A stretch of DNA of 64,000 bases from Pseudoneobacillus sp052180215 (GCF_052180215.1 NZ_CP197471.1:2576001-2640000), one strand, 5' to 3'; shown: positions 7,422-16,795, numbered from the stretch's first letter. Translations and numbers: made by a program. Notes: generated from the sequence alone by a model not told the origin.

Positions 7422-7603
7422 TGGGCCTCTGATTGACTTTGCTTTATTATTAAACGTTAAAGATATCACAGAAACCACACCTTCCTGTATCGTTCTGCAA
7501 TATGGAATAAAGGACAAAAATACAGAATAATGATTTTGTTCACATTTTATCCATGTCTTTTTTAAAAAAGTTTCTTTATCTTAATGATAGGGAGGTTTTC
7601 AAT

Positions 7604-8203
7604 ATGAAGAAAGTAGTTATTATTAGTTTTTTATTGGTGTTTATTGGAATAGCAGCTGGAATTTCGTTCTTCCTTATCCGTGATGCTAATGCACAAATTC
7701 CAGAAGATGTTACTCTAATTAATCAAAACGGAGAAAATTACCGCTTTGGTGATGATCATACAAAAGTGAAATTAGTAGAATTCATTTATACACATTGCCC
7801 AGATATATGTCCAACAACTACTCAAAAGATGAGTATGTTAAAAAATGACCTTGAAAAAGAAGGCGTCTTTGGTAAGGACGTTGAATTTATTACTGTGACC
7901 ATAGATCCTTATCGTGATACAAAAGAAGTATTAAACAAATACATGGAAACCTTTGAAATTAAAAATAATGGCAGCTGGATATTCTTAACTGGTGATTTGA
8001 ATGACATGACAGAGAGTCATAAAAGAATTCGTCAAATTGCAGATACTTTTCAATTTCAATATCGCGATCCAGGTGACGGATATTTCGTTCATAGCTCCTT
8101 TACTTTTTTAGTTGATAAAGACAATAAATACATCAAAAAATTCCCTATGGGTGAGGATTTTAATAAAAAAGAAGTTTTTGATGAAATAATGAAAAACCTG
8201 TAA
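7604..8203 (+). CDS. SCO1/SenC family copper chaperone for cytochrome oxidase
   Basis: A 199-residue protein starting at ATG 7604, with GGGAGG 8 nt before it. An N-terminal hydrophobic segment (about 4-26) anchors it outside the membrane. The thioredoxin-like domain has the Sco copper-ligand motif Cys65-Pro-Asp-Ile-Cys69 and the distal His163 (YFVHSSFTF). Sco proteins deliver copper to the CuA centre of cytochrome c oxidase subunit II and act as thiol redox proteins. The upstream in-frame ATG (7553) lacks a ribosome-binding site. No oxidase genes are adjacent. Confidence 0.88.
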   Translation: MKKVVIISFLLVFIGIAAGISFFLIRDANAQIPEDVTLINQNGENYRFGDDHTKVKLVEFIYTHCPDICPTTTQKMSMLKNDLEKEGVFGKDVEFITVTIDPYRDTKEVLNKYMETFEIKNNGSWIFLTGDLNDMTESHKRIRQIADTFQFQYRDPGDGYFVHSSFTFLVDKDNKYIKKFPMGEDFNKKEVFDEIMKNL

Positions 8204-8212
8204 TCAAGAACA

Positions 8213-8358
8213 AAAAGCGCAAGCGCCTTGAACAGCCCCGACAAGCAAATGTTCTCTAGTGTTAGAAGTCTGAACTCCGACTTCTTACACTAGAGGTTAT
8301 TTGACCAAGGAGGAAATGCTCTTTTTTCCTCCATCGAGGGGCTAGGCGCTGGAGCTGG
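8213..8358. repeat. GC-rich GCGCAAGCGCC-type interspersed repeat
   Basis: The element begins AAAAAGCGCAAGCGCCTTG...CAGCCCCGACAAGC and ends GAGGGGCTAGGCGCTGGAGC. The outer segments pair (AGCGCC/GGCGCT, AGCCCC/GGGGCT). Inside is a long hairpin TCTAGTGTTAGAAGTC/GACTTCTTACACTAGA. Similar elements are widespread intergenic repeats in Bacillus relatives. No ORF. Confidence 0.7.
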
Positions 8359-8425
8359 ATTACGAAAAACTTCTTCTAAAGTTATCCACAAGTTTATATT
8401 TTATAAATTCCTAAACCATAATAAA

Positions 8426-8456
8426 AAATCGGTCTATTATTAAATAGACCGATTTT
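8426..8456. terminator. Bidirectional terminator
   Basis: AAAATCGGTCTATT pairs with AATAGACCGATTTT; usable by the Sco transcript (+) and by the small gene at 8492-8626 (-). Confidence 0.8.
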
Positions 8457-8491
8457 CGTTTTATTGCTATTGGCGTATAATATATTATATT

Positions 8492-8626
8492 TTATGAATG
8501 TTTTACTGTACATTTTGAGTTAGCTAATAGCGGCAAATGATAATTCGATTTAGGTTTTGTAAGACTTATTTTAATTCCGGATTGTTTTAAACGATTAACT
8601 AAATCAACCATTTTCTTTTTAGACAT
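8492..8626 (-). CDS. Hypothetical small basic protein (44 aa)
   Basis: ATG at 8626 preceded by AGAAGGAGAAG. The product begins MSKKKMVDLVNRLKQSG, a basic amphipathic helix, and ends with a His/Ser tail; no cysteine motif, no membrane segment. Family not recognised. It stands alone with its own ribosome-binding site and shares the bidirectional terminator with the Sco gene. Confidence 0.55.
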   Translation of the reverse strand: MSKKKMVDLVNRLKQSGIKISLTKPKSNYHLPLLANSKCTVKHS

Positions 8627-8744
8627 GTTTAACTTCTCCTTCTCATAAAACCGGCTAGCTATATTATAACCGATTTATATGAAAATTTTGAGAAGTTTAT
8701 TAATTTTTAACAGAATATTTTTCATTTAATACTATTGACAAATT

Positions 8745-11099
8745 CTAAGGTTTTAAAATTAACTTTTCGCCACTTATTTCATTTATATTAGTTTGATGAT
8801 AATTTCCATTTGCCCAATCATCCATTTGGTTATGATACCATTCACTTAGCACATGACCCGATTGACCAGGACCAACTAGATGGTATCCCTTTGTTGGGTT
8901 TGACATGTCAATAACAAATCGCCATGATCCACCGTGATTTACCACTCCATCATCCCTATAGGATGCAGCCTGCACTGTTACTGAACTTCCCCCAACAGGT
9001 ATATTTTTTTCAAAATTAAAAAGATAATTTAATGGTCTAACAGACGATAACGGATGAAAAAATTGAACTTGGTGATAATCCCCCCAGCTCCAATCCTCCA
9101 CTTTTTCACCAAATAATGTTTCAATATCTTTTATACTTTTATCAAATGTAGTTTGAACAACTTGATTTAATCCGCCTTTTTCCTTTATCCATGGACCTTC
9201 ATGATTTGCAGCAGCCCTTCTGATTAATTCATCAACGGCTTGTTTTTGCCCGCCAAACAATTTCATCATTTCTTCAGGAATCGCATCGTTGAAAAGATTA
9301 GACTTTATATTCTTCATCCAAAAATGAAATATTAATGGAGCTGCCTGATCCACATGGTCCTGATAATCCCAATTATTTAATACTCTTACTACTTCTTTTT
9401 GTTGTTCCGTCCTTATATCAGGTAAATGTTGAAGTAAAATTGGTACAAATTCTCTTGCTTGTAAATTTAATTGATCCATTTGCAATGCCTGCATATCTTC
9501 AATGGTTAAATCATTTTTACTATTTAAAAATTCTTGAATACGCATTTGTCTGTATGGTTGTGCCCAATTGTGGCTTATATGATATGGATATTGATCATTA
9601 ATTACCTTATTATTTGCTGTCGAAATAAAGCCAGAAGGAGGATTTACGACCTTAGGAAGTTCGTTAAAAGGAATATATCCTTCCCACTCATACTCTCCGG
9701 TCCAACCCGGTACAGGAAGTAAACCATCTCCATTTTTTCGAATTGGAATTTTTCCATTTGCTTTATAAGCAATTGTTCCATCTATCGAAGCAAATACAAA
9801 ATTTTGAGTTGGTGTATGAAACTTTTGCAAAGCTGTTTCAAATCCCTCCCAATCCTTCGCTTTATTCATATTTAAAACTGCCTCTAATTCTGGAGACGGC
9901 TCTAGAGCTGTCCATTTTAACGATAACACCTTGTCCTTTCCTACTTCACCAGCAAAATCAGAGATTACTGGGCCGTGTCTAGTAATCATTACTTGGTAGT
10001 CAATGGCTGACTCCCCTTTTACTTTAATTGGTTCCTTAATTATTTTGGCTTTTTCCCAGTTGTCTTTAAATAAAAATTCATTAGGATTAGCAGGGTTTCT
10101 TTTTTCTATATATAAGTCTTGAACATCAGGCCCAGTGTTAGTAACTCCCCATGCAATTGACTCATTGTGGCCTAAAATGATACCAGGAATTCCTGCAAAA
10201 ATAACACCGCTTACATTTACTGTTGGTGCTTCTAAATGCATCTGATACCAAATAGAGGGCGTCCCCAAAGATAAATGCGGATCATCAGCAAGAAGAGGCT
10301 TGCCAGATTTAGTTTTGCTTCCAGCAACAACCCAGTTATTACTGCCATTAAATTCTGCTGGAATCACTGCTCCGGCAAATGCTTTACCAAAATCAATCTC
10401 ATCCTTACCTATGATATATGGTGCATCTTTAGGATAAGTTGGAAATAAGTCATATGCTTTTTCTTTTGAAAAATTTTGCAATAAATATTGCCTAAATGCT
10501 TGATCTTCCCAGTGCCCTCCTAAATCGAATGCCATGTATTTACCGATAGTTAAAGAATCCACTGCACTCCAAGGCTCAGGTGTATACCCTAATAATGTAA
10601 ACTCAACTGGTAACTTATTAGATTTTTTCATTTCCTCCATATAGAGATTGACCCCATCAGCAAACCAATTTAAAACATTTTTGCCATCTGTCGAATATTG
10701 ATTATAAGAGTCTTCTGCAGCCCTTCTTAACCCTAAGGTACGAAAATATTTATCTCTATCGATTGTTGCTTTTCCGATAACCTCGCTTAGTCTGCCTGAA
10801 GCTTGCCTTCTGCTTAAATCCATTTGAAATAGGCGGTCCTGAGCTTCGACATAGCCCTGTGCCACGAATAAATCCTTTTCATTTTGTGCCTGAATATGAG
10901 GAACACCATACGAGTCTCGGGTTACCACTACTGACTCTGAGAGAATGGGAAGTATTAATTGTCCATTTGTCTTAGGTAAAGATCTACCTAAATAAATGTT
11001 AAAAGTTAGTACAATTAAATAAAATAATACCAGTAGTGTTACAACAGAACGAATCATTACTTTTTTAGTTTTCTTTTTATTTCTTATTACAGCTTCCAT
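8745..11099 (-). CDS. Penicillin acylase family protein (Ntn hydrolase), membrane-anchored
   Basis: 784 residues, the normal length for a penicillin acylase/acyl-homoserine-lactone acylase precursor. An N-terminal membrane segment (about 15-35) follows a basic stretch. The alpha-chain part has RDSYGVPHIQA (61-71) and QGYVEAQDRLFQMD. The autoproteolytic nucleophile is predicted to be Ser253 in NGSNNWVVAGSKT; downstream DDPHLSLGTPSIWYQ and HGPV are typical of the beta chain. Such enzymes hydrolyse amide-linked acyl groups; substrate here unknown (penicillins, acyl-homoserine lactones or other acylamides). GGGGTG precedes the ATG. Single gene. Confidence 0.88.
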   Translation of the reverse strand: MEAVIRNKKKTKKVMIRSVVTLLVLFYLIVLTFNIYLGRSLPKTNGQLILPILSESVVVTRDSYGVPHIQAQNEKDLFVAQGYVEAQDRLFQMDLSRRQASGRLSEVIGKATIDRDKYFRTLGLRRAAEDSYNQYSTDGKNVLNWFADGVNLYMEEMKKSNKLPVEFTLLGYTPEPWSAVDSLTIGKYMAFDLGGHWEDQAFRQYLLQNFSKEKAYDLFPTYPKDAPYIIGKDEIDFGKAFAGAVIPAEFNGSNNWVVAGSKTKSGKPLLADDPHLSLGTPSIWYQMHLEAPTVNVSGVIFAGIPGIILGHNESIAWGVTNTGPDVQDLYIEKRNPANPNEFLFKDNWEKAKIIKEPIKVKGESAIDYQVMITRHGPVISDFAGEVGKDKVLSLKWTALEPSPELEAVLNMNKAKDWEGFETALQKFHTPTQNFVFASIDGTIAYKANGKIPIRKNGDGLLPVPGWTGEYEWEGYIPFNELPKVVNPPSGFISTANNKVINDQYPYHISHNWAQPYRQMRIQEFLNSKNDLTIEDMQALQMDQLNLQAREFVPILLQHLPDIRTEQQKEVVRVLNNWDYQDHVDQAAPLIFHFWMKNIKSNLFNDAIPEEMMKLFGGQKQAVDELIRRAAANHEGPWIKEKGGLNQVVQTTFDKSIKDIETLFGEKVEDWSWGDYHQVQFFHPLSSVRPLNYLFNFEKNIPVGGSSVTVQAASYRDDGVVNHGGSWRFVIDMSNPTKGYHLVGPGQSGHVLSEWYHNQMDDWANGNYHQTNINEISGEKLILKP

Positions 11100-11277
11100 T
11101 CCTTCACCCCTTTGATCATACTATTTCGCCCTTTATTTTCCATTTCCTCTTTTAATTTTTCGAATCTTCCGGAAATTATTTTCTATAAAAATGGTACTCA
11201 TTGTTAGATAAAATAGGAATTCAAGCTTATATATGCTATAATTTTAAGGATATTTTGTGATGGAGGAAAAAGTAAAA

Positions 11278-12897
11278 ATGATAACAGTACAAAACGTAGG
11301 TTTACGATATGGTGATCGCAAGCTTTTTGAGGATGTTAATATAAAATTTACTCCTGGAAACTGCTACGGATTAATTGGTGCAAATGGTGCAGGAAAATCC
11401 ACTTTTTTAAAAATCCTTTCTGGTGAGCTTGAAGCCCAGACAGGAACAGTATCTTTAGGACCAAATGAGCGTATGGCCGTCCTAAAACAGAATCACTTTG
11501 AATATGAGGATTTAGAAGTTTTAAAAGTTGTTATTATGGGTCATACGAGATTGTATGAGGTCATGCAAGAAAAAGATGCTATTTACATGAAAGAAAATTT
11601 CACTGATGAAGACGGCATGAAAGCAGCTGAACTTGAAGGTGAATTTGCTGAATTAAATGGTTGGGAAGCAGAATCAGAAGCAGCCATTTTATTAAAAGGT
11701 TTAGGAATCACTGAAGATTTACACACAAAATTAATGGCTGACCTTACAGGTGGAGAGAAAGTGAAAGTATTACTTGCTCAAGCCCTATTTGGTAAACCTG
11801 ACGTTCTTTTATTAGACGAGCCAACGAACCACTTAGATATTAAAGCGATTCAATGGTTAGAGGAATTTTTAATTAACTTTGAAAATACAGTCATTGTAGT
11901 GTCCCATGACCGTCACTTCTTAAATAAAGTTTGTACTCATATTGCAGATTTGGATTTCAGCAAAATTCAAATCTACGTAGGTAACTATGACTTCTGGTAT
12001 GAATCAAGTCAACTTGCTCAAAGAATGGCTTCAGATACAAATAAGAAAAAAGAAGAAAAAATAAAAGAGCTCCAAGCTTTTATTGCGCGCTTTAGTGCAA
12101 ATGCATCCAAGTCAAAACAAGCAACATCAAGGAAAAAATTATTGGATAAGATTTCATTAGATGATATTAAACCATCTTCTCGTCGTTATCCATATGTTGG
12201 ATTCACTCTAGAACGTGAAATCGGTAATGATTTATTAAGAGTTGACGGCTTAACAAAAACGATTGATGGTGTAAAGGTTTTAGATAACATTAGTTTTATT
12301 ATGAATAAGGATGACAAAATCGCCTTAGTTGGAAAGAATGAAATGGCTAAAACAACGTTATTTAAAATATTAATGGGTGAAATGGAAGCAGATAGCGGTA
12401 CTTTTAAATGGGGAATTACAACTTCTCAAGCTTATTTCCCTAAAGACAATTCAGAGTTCTTTGAAGGCTGTGAGCTTAACCTGGTTGATTGGTTACGTCA
12501 ATTCTCACCTAAAGATGACAGTGAAAGCTTCTTAAGAGGATTCTTAGGTCGTATGCTATTCTCAGGTGAAGAAGTGTTGAAAAAAGCTAGCGTCCTTTCT
12601 GGGGGAGAAAAAGTCCGTTGTATGTTATCAAAAATGATGTTAAGCGGTTCAAATGTTCTACTTCTAGATGAGCCTACTAACCATCTTGATTTAGAATCCA
12701 TAACCGCTTTAAATGACGGGTTAATCAACTATAAAGGTTCTATGATTTTCGCTTCACATGACCATCAATTTGTTCAAACAATTGCTAACAGAATTATCGA
12801 ATTAACACCTAGCGGAATTGTAGATAAAGTCATGTCATATGATGAGTATCTAGAAAACACTGACTTACAAAAGCAAATTGCTGAAATGTATGCATAA
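11278..12897 (+). CDS. ykpA: ABC-F family ATPase YkpA
   Basis: 539 residues beginning MITVQNVGLRYGDRKLFEDV. Two ABC cassettes are joined by a charged linker (about 245-300, KKKEEKIKELQ). The first Walker A is GANGAGKST (34-42) with signature LTGGEK; the second is degenerate, GKNEMAKT (about 351-358), with signature LSGGEKVRC and DEPTNHLD. Sequence and length agree closely with B. subtilis YkpA (YbiT-type subgroup). ABC-F proteins act on the ribosome and have no membrane domain. ATG 11278 is chosen because GGAGG lies 11 nt upstream, inside a longer ORF. A strong terminator follows. Confidence 0.92.
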   Translation: MITVQNVGLRYGDRKLFEDVNIKFTPGNCYGLIGANGAGKSTFLKILSGELEAQTGTVSLGPNERMAVLKQNHFEYEDLEVLKVVIMGHTRLYEVMQEKDAIYMKENFTDEDGMKAAELEGEFAELNGWEAESEAAILLKGLGITEDLHTKLMADLTGGEKVKVLLAQALFGKPDVLLLDEPTNHLDIKAIQWLEEFLINFENTVIVVSHDRHFLNKVCTHIADLDFSKIQIYVGNYDFWYESSQLAQRMASDTNKKKEEKIKELQAFIARFSANASKSKQATSRKKLLDKISLDDIKPSSRRYPYVGFTLEREIGNDLLRVDGLTKTIDGVKVLDNISFIMNKDDKIALVGKNEMAKTTLFKILMGEMEADSGTFKWGITTSQAYFPKDNSEFFEGCELNLVDWLRQFSPKDDSESFLRGFLGRMLFSGEEVLKKASVLSGGEKVRCMLSKMMLSGSNVLLLDEPTNHLDLESITALNDGLINYKGSMIFASHDHQFVQTIANRIIELTPSGIVDKVMSYDEYLENTDLQKQIAEMYA

Positions 12898-12903
12898 TAT
12901 TTA

Positions 12904-12928
12904 GGAGCCGACACAGTCGGCTCCTTTT
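12904..12928 (+). terminator. Rho-independent terminator of ykpA
   Basis: GGAGCCGA pairs with TCGGCTCC, followed by TTTT. Confidence 0.85.
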
Positions 12929-12938
12929 GTGTATATGG

Positions 12939-13079
12939 CTATAAATTTTTATCTTGTTTTTTTCGTGATGAAGGCATTTTTGTTCTACCTGTTTCTTGGT
13001 TCGTGGTTCCTTGGCCTTCAACCTGTGGTGAGTTTAATCCGATTGTAGAAGGATCCTTTTTACGTCTATTACTGCTCAT
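12939..13079 (-). CDS. YuzL-like small protein
   Basis: 46 residues from ATG 13079 with GGAGGTG upstream. The sequence MSSNRRKKDPSTIGLNS is followed by PQVEGQGTT, the hallmark of the YuzL family of small, basic, disordered proteins found in spore-forming Bacillus. Function unknown; a spore-associated role is possible. It converges on ykpA, 10 bp past its terminator. Confidence 0.65.
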   Translation of the reverse strand: MSSNRRKKDPSTIGLNSPQVEGQGTTNQETGRTKMPSSRKKQDKNL

Positions 13080-13194
13080 TTTAGCCACCTCCATATCTTT
13101 TATAGTCCCATAAAGTTTTCTCTCTTATACGATGATAAAGTAAGAATAAACACCTAGAGGATAGGAAAGCTTAAAGTTGGAGGAGGTGTTTTTA

Positions 13195-13437
13195 ATGGCT
13201 AAAATAGGTGTTGAACAATCCCTTACAAACATCCAACAAGCATTACGTGAAAAAGGATATGACGTAGTGGAACTAAAGCAGGAGTCAGATGCAAATGGAT
13301 GCTCTTGCTGTGTTGTTACAGGATTAGACTCTAATGTTATGGGTATGCATGATACTTTTACAAAAGGGTCTGTTATTGAGGCAAATGGTTTATCCGCTGA
13401 TGAAGTATGTCAACAAGTTGAAAGTAAACTTCAATAA
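13195..13437 (+). CDS. YkuS family protein (UPF0180)
   Basis: 80 residues from ATG 13195 with a perfect GGAGGAGG. It reads MAKIGVEQSLTNIQQALREKGYDVVEL, then a CSCC cluster (about 37-40) and VVTGLDSNVMGM, matching the UPF0180/YkuS family, small soluble proteins of unknown function. The upstream in-frame ATG (13177) overlaps the ribosome-binding site and is unlikely. Monocistronic with a clear terminator. Confidence 0.85.
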   Translation: MAKIGVEQSLTNIQQALREKGYDVVELKQESDANGCSCCVVTGLDSNVMGMHDTFTKGSVIEANGLSADEVCQQVESKLQ

Positions 13438-13443
13438 AAAGAA

Positions 13444-13479
13444 AAGGGTCTGTTCAAAGCGTACAGACCCTTCTCTTTT
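13444..13479 (+). terminator. Rho-independent terminator of ykuS-like gene
   Basis: AAGGGTCTGT pairs with ACAGACCCTT, then CTCTTTT. Confidence 0.85.
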
Positions 13480-13578
13480 ACATCCATATTCCTTAATGTG
13501 ATTATTTTTACTTCTTGTTTTGCTCTTTTTTCGATATAATTTTATTTATCAGATTTAATAAACTCTCAACATTTTTAT

Positions 13579-14253
13579 ATGGATGGTATTATGGAATATT
13601 TCGAATTATTATCACCTGTTAAATTATCATTACAAATATCCATTATTTCTTTGATTTTTGTTGCAGTTATAGGAATATCCTTAGCAACTTTCATTGGCAA
13701 AGGCACATTTAGAGGTAAAGTATTGGTTGAAACCGTACTGATGCTTCCTTTAGTACTTCCTCCTACCGTGACTGGCTTTATTCTAATTATTATTTTTGGT
13801 GGTAATAGTACAATTGGAAAACTATTTGACTCCTTTTTTCGTACCAGCTTAATGTTTTCATGGTGGGCTGCAGTTATGACAGCTTCCATCGTTTCTCTTC
13901 CCCTGATGTATCAATCAGTCAAAACCGGATTTCAAGCCGTTGATAAGGACATTGAAGAAGCCGCCCGCGTAGACGGGGCAAGTGAATGGGTTGTGTTTTT
14001 AAAGATCTCCTTACCATTAGCCTATAAATCTATCATTACTGGAATGATATTAAGTTTCGCAAGAAGTCTAGGCGAATTTGGTGCTACCCTTATGTTTGCG
14101 GGAAATATTCCAGGCAAAACTCAAACAGCCCCTACTGCGATTTACGTAGCTCTAGAATCAGGCGATATAAAAACGGCCTGGTTTCTAGTTTTATGTATGA
14201 TCCTCTTGTCTTTCCTGATGCTTTTTTTAAGTACAAGTTTAAGTCGAAAATAA
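13579..14253 (+). CDS. modB: Molybdate ABC transporter permease ModB
   Basis: 224 residues with five to six membrane segments. The signature loop is EEAARVDGASEWVVFLKISLPLA (about 132-154), the EAA motif that contacts the ATPase. The sequences LPLVLPPTVTGF and ARSLGEFGATLMFAGN are characteristic of ModB permeases for molybdate/tungstate. No modA (binding protein) or modC (ATPase) gene is adjacent on either side, which is unusual. The start is uncertain: ATG 13579 has no clear ribosome-binding site; ATG 13591 has GGATGG only 4 nt upstream. Confidence 0.85.
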   Translation: MDGIMEYFELLSPVKLSLQISIISLIFVAVIGISLATFIGKGTFRGKVLVETVLMLPLVLPPTVTGFILIIIFGGNSTIGKLFDSFFRTSLMFSWWAAVMTASIVSLPLMYQSVKTGFQAVDKDIEEAARVDGASEWVVFLKISLPLAYKSIITGMILSFARSLGEFGATLMFAGNIPGKTQTAPTAIYVALESGDIKTAWFLVLCMILLSFLMLFLSTSLSRK

Positions 14254-14279
14254 AAAGCTATGTTAGTCATAGCTTTTTA
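14253..14279. terminator. Bidirectional terminator between modB and dacF-like gene
   Basis: AAAAAGCTATG pairs with CATAGCTTTTT; T-tracts on both strands. It overlaps the last codons of the convergent carboxypeptidase gene. Confidence 0.85.
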
Positions 14280-15435
14280 TTTTATCTGATTGATGGAAAT
14301 GCTTTTTTCTTAGAAATAAGATTCCGATTAGGAGAAGTAAAAGACTTCCTCCTCCACCGGCATACAATAAAAACCCACTATCATGTTTTGTGGAAGCTAC
14401 TTTTGTTGGTTTGCTCTCTTTTTTTATTTCTTTCAAAGGAACAGTCTGTATTGTCTTTCCCCACTCATCTAAAATTACTAGTTGTCCATTTTTATCAATA
14501 AAGGGCTCCGATCCGGTTACTGATTCAGTGATATAGATTGGGTGATTCAATCTATACTGTTTTTTATTTTCTTGATAAATGGTTGATGAATCTAACTGGA
14601 GAGTTTGGTAATGCTTAAACCCATATCGAAGTAATTCGACTGTTTCTGAATATATTTCGGTTTTACTTTCATTTTTTAAAACAATCGCTGTTAGGCTTAA
14701 TTTCCCATTAGTAGCTGTTGTAGCAAGGGTTTGTTTGGATTGATCCACATATCCTGTTTTTCCGCCAGTAATCGTTGTTTCAAATGGAATCTCTCCTTTT
14801 AATAAACGATTATGTGTGCGCAATGTCGTATCCCAAGATTCACCATGCCACTTTAATTCCTTTGTCCCAAAAATCTCCTTAAAAGTTGGATTTTTTAAAG
14901 CATAATTGGTTATGATTCCCAGGTCATAGGCTGTGGTATAATGATTTTCATCAAAAAGACCATTTGGATTTGTAAAATTTGTATTAGTTACACCAATTTC
15001 ATCTCTTAGAAATTGATTGATATGATTTGAGAAATGCTCTATATCTCCATCAAGATATTCAGCAATAGCGATAGCGGCATCATTTCCAGAATTGATTAAC
15101 ATCCCTTGGATAAGGTGTTTTAGTGGAACTTGTTCTCCTTCATTTAAAAAAACCTTTGTTCCTTCTACATTCACAGCATTTGCACCGACTGTTACAATCT
15201 CATATAACTTCCCTTTTTCAATGGCATAAATGGCTGTTGCAATTTTCGTTAAGCTTGCAGGATATAATCGTTCATTTGCATTTTTTTCATATAAAACGGC
15301 ACCAGATTGAGAATCCATTAAAATTGCAGCTTCACTATTTATGGTTAACTTGTTATCTGTTGAAGCGGCCATAAAGTGTTCTGTGGATAAAAAGAAAGCA
15401 AGTGTTATTGTAAGAATAAATTTGATATATTTCAT
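14263..15435 (-). CDS. D-alanyl-D-alanine carboxypeptidase (peptidase S11, DacF-like)
   Basis: 390 residues from ATG 15435 (GGAG 6 nt upstream). A signal peptide is at about 1-24. The penicillin-binding motifs are in order: Ser61-Leu-Thr-Lys64 (nucleophile and base), Ser116-Gly-Asn118 and Lys226-Thr-Gly228. A C-terminal membrane segment (about 358-380, GGGGSLLLLLIGILFLRKK) anchors it, with the active site outside. It trims the terminal D-Ala of peptidoglycan stem peptides. DacF/DacB-type enzymes act in vegetative or spore cortex synthesis; the sporulation genes that usually follow dacF are absent, so the exact paralogue is open. Confidence 0.88.
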   Translation of the reverse strand: MKYIKFILTITLAFFLSTEHFMAASTDNKLTINSEAAILMDSQSGAVLYEKNANERLYPASLTKIATAIYAIEKGKLYEIVTVGANAVNVEGTKVFLNEGEQVPLKHLIQGMLINSGNDAAIAIAEYLDGDIEHFSNHINQFLRDEIGVTNTNFTNPNGLFDENHYTTAYDLGIITNYALKNPTFKEIFGTKELKWHGESWDTTLRTHNRLLKGEIPFETTITGGKTGYVDQSKQTLATTATNGKLSLTAIVLKNESKTEIYSETVELLRYGFKHYQTLQLDSSTIYQENKKQYRLNHPIYITESVTGSEPFIDKNGQLVILDEWGKTIQTVPLKEIKKESKPTKVASTKHDSGFLLYAGGGGSLLLLLIGILFLRKKHFHQSDKIKSYD

Positions 15436-15510
15436 GTCATTCTCCAATCAACTGATTTCTATTATCTTATTTTAACATAATTTTTTTTTGGAAAATTAAA
15501 CTGGTGACAT

Positions 15511-16704
15511 TTAACATTTACTTCTTTGTTTTACCTCAAGTAGGTAATCAATAAATAGCTCATCTCTTACTAATGATGCTGTGTGATTTCTCTTTATGTC
15601 GTATTCTGCCTCTGCAAAAGATTTAAAAGTATTGACCGTTCCATGTCGATCTGTTTCAACCTGCCAAGATCCGTTTTCTAACTGTGATATAAAAAACCTT
15701 TCTCCACCACGATTATCGTATAAAACACCTTTTGGAGAACCTTTTATGTTAAATTTGTTTTTAAAGGCATCCATTCTTACTGATTCAAGTGGGAATACCT
15801 TTTCAACAAACAGAGAATACGCTTCTTTATTCATTGTAGAACCAGAAGCCTTCGCATGACCACCACCGCCATACTGTTCTGCAACTCTCGACACATCTAT
15901 ATGGTCATGTACCGTTCGATAACTGATTTTTTTGGCTCCCATGTTTAAAATAGCAATATAATCAATATGGGAATTCTCTTTCCCCAGTTCATTTCCTAGT
16001 TCAGAATGATAGGATTCTGCATGAACAATTCCGACACATTGATCATTTATAAATGTTTGAATTAACTCCCTCTTTTTTTTACGAATATATCTCTCAATCT
16101 TTTCTTCTTCCATATCAAGCAGTTTCTGTTCAAATTCATCAAAGCCAAAATGTTCCTGCTCCTGTAACCTCATAACCATTTTCTCTTCAAACTCATCAAT
16201 TGAAACCATATAAAATAAATCATTTAATCTTTTAGCTTTTTGATTATTGTTAACATCCCATTCCCAAGTATCATACTGCCTAACTAATTCTACAAATTCA
16301 CTTACAGACTTCGTTTCCTCTATAAACTGATGCTGCTTTAAATAATCGTATAGTAACGAGGTAGCTGATGCTAATTTTCCATGTTCATACTCTACCTTTA
16401 CCATTCCCCACGAATAGTCATTGAAATGAAGGGCCGTTTTATGGTGATCGATTAAAAGTACCTTGGCGCCTTTACTAACCATTTCATTTAATTTTTGAGC
16501 AATTTCTTCATTAGTTGATAAATCTGTGATGATTAAGTAATCAGAATTCTGTTGCTCATTATATTTTTCTATGTACTGTCCTACTTGGTGGTCAAGACTA
16601 GATATTGAGTTATAACGGACATTCACTTGTTCTCCAAAAGCCAATTTTGCTAAGATTCCACAACCTACACCATCTAGGTCGTTATGTGTAAATAAATGAT
16701 ACAT
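15511..16704 (-). CDS. nrnB: Oligoribonuclease NrnB (DHH family phosphoesterase)
   Basis: 397 residues from ATG 16704 with GGGGTGG upstream. The DHH domain has HNDLDGVGCG (7-16), an Asp near 61 (IITDLS), and Asp86-His-His88 (LLIDHHKT). The C-terminal DHHA1 domain contains YGGGGHAKASGS. The N-terminus MYHLFTHNDLDGVGCG and length match B. subtilis NrnB (YngD), which degrades short oligoribonucleotides (nanoRNA) from the 3' end, with Mn2+/Mg2+. Monocistronic. Confidence 0.85.
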   Translation of the reverse strand: MYHLFTHNDLDGVGCGILAKLAFGEQVNVRYNSISSLDHQVGQYIEKYNEQQNSDYLIITDLSTNEEIAQKLNEMVSKGAKVLLIDHHKTALHFNDYSWGMVKVEYEHGKLASATSLLYDYLKQHQFIEETKSVSEFVELVRQYDTWEWDVNNNQKAKRLNDLFYMVSIDEFEEKMVMRLQEQEHFGFDEFEQKLLDMEEEKIERYIRKKKRELIQTFINDQCVGIVHAESYHSELGNELGKENSHIDYIAILNMGAKKISYRTVHDHIDVSRVAEQYGGGGHAKASGSTMNKEAYSLFVEKVFPLESVRMDAFKNKFNIKGSPKGVLYDNRGGERFFISQLENGSWQVETDRHGTVNTFKSFAEAEYDIKRNHTASLVRDELFIDYLLEVKQRSKC

Positions 16705-16795
16705 ATTTCCACCCCTGTTCATTAATCTAGGCTCTTTTCTAAAACTTTGTTGCTTATCTAATTTAAAAAAAGAGATTTCTTAGTGTAGAATGATA

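Noticed and set aside
13575..13889. 104-aa minus ORF across the modB start
   Set aside because: Shadow of modB; no ribosome-binding site and no recognisable protein features.
14263..15435. First gene of a dacF-spoIIA sporulation operon
   Set aside because: No spoIIAA/AB/sigF genes follow; the gene is single and ends at a bidirectional terminator next to modB.
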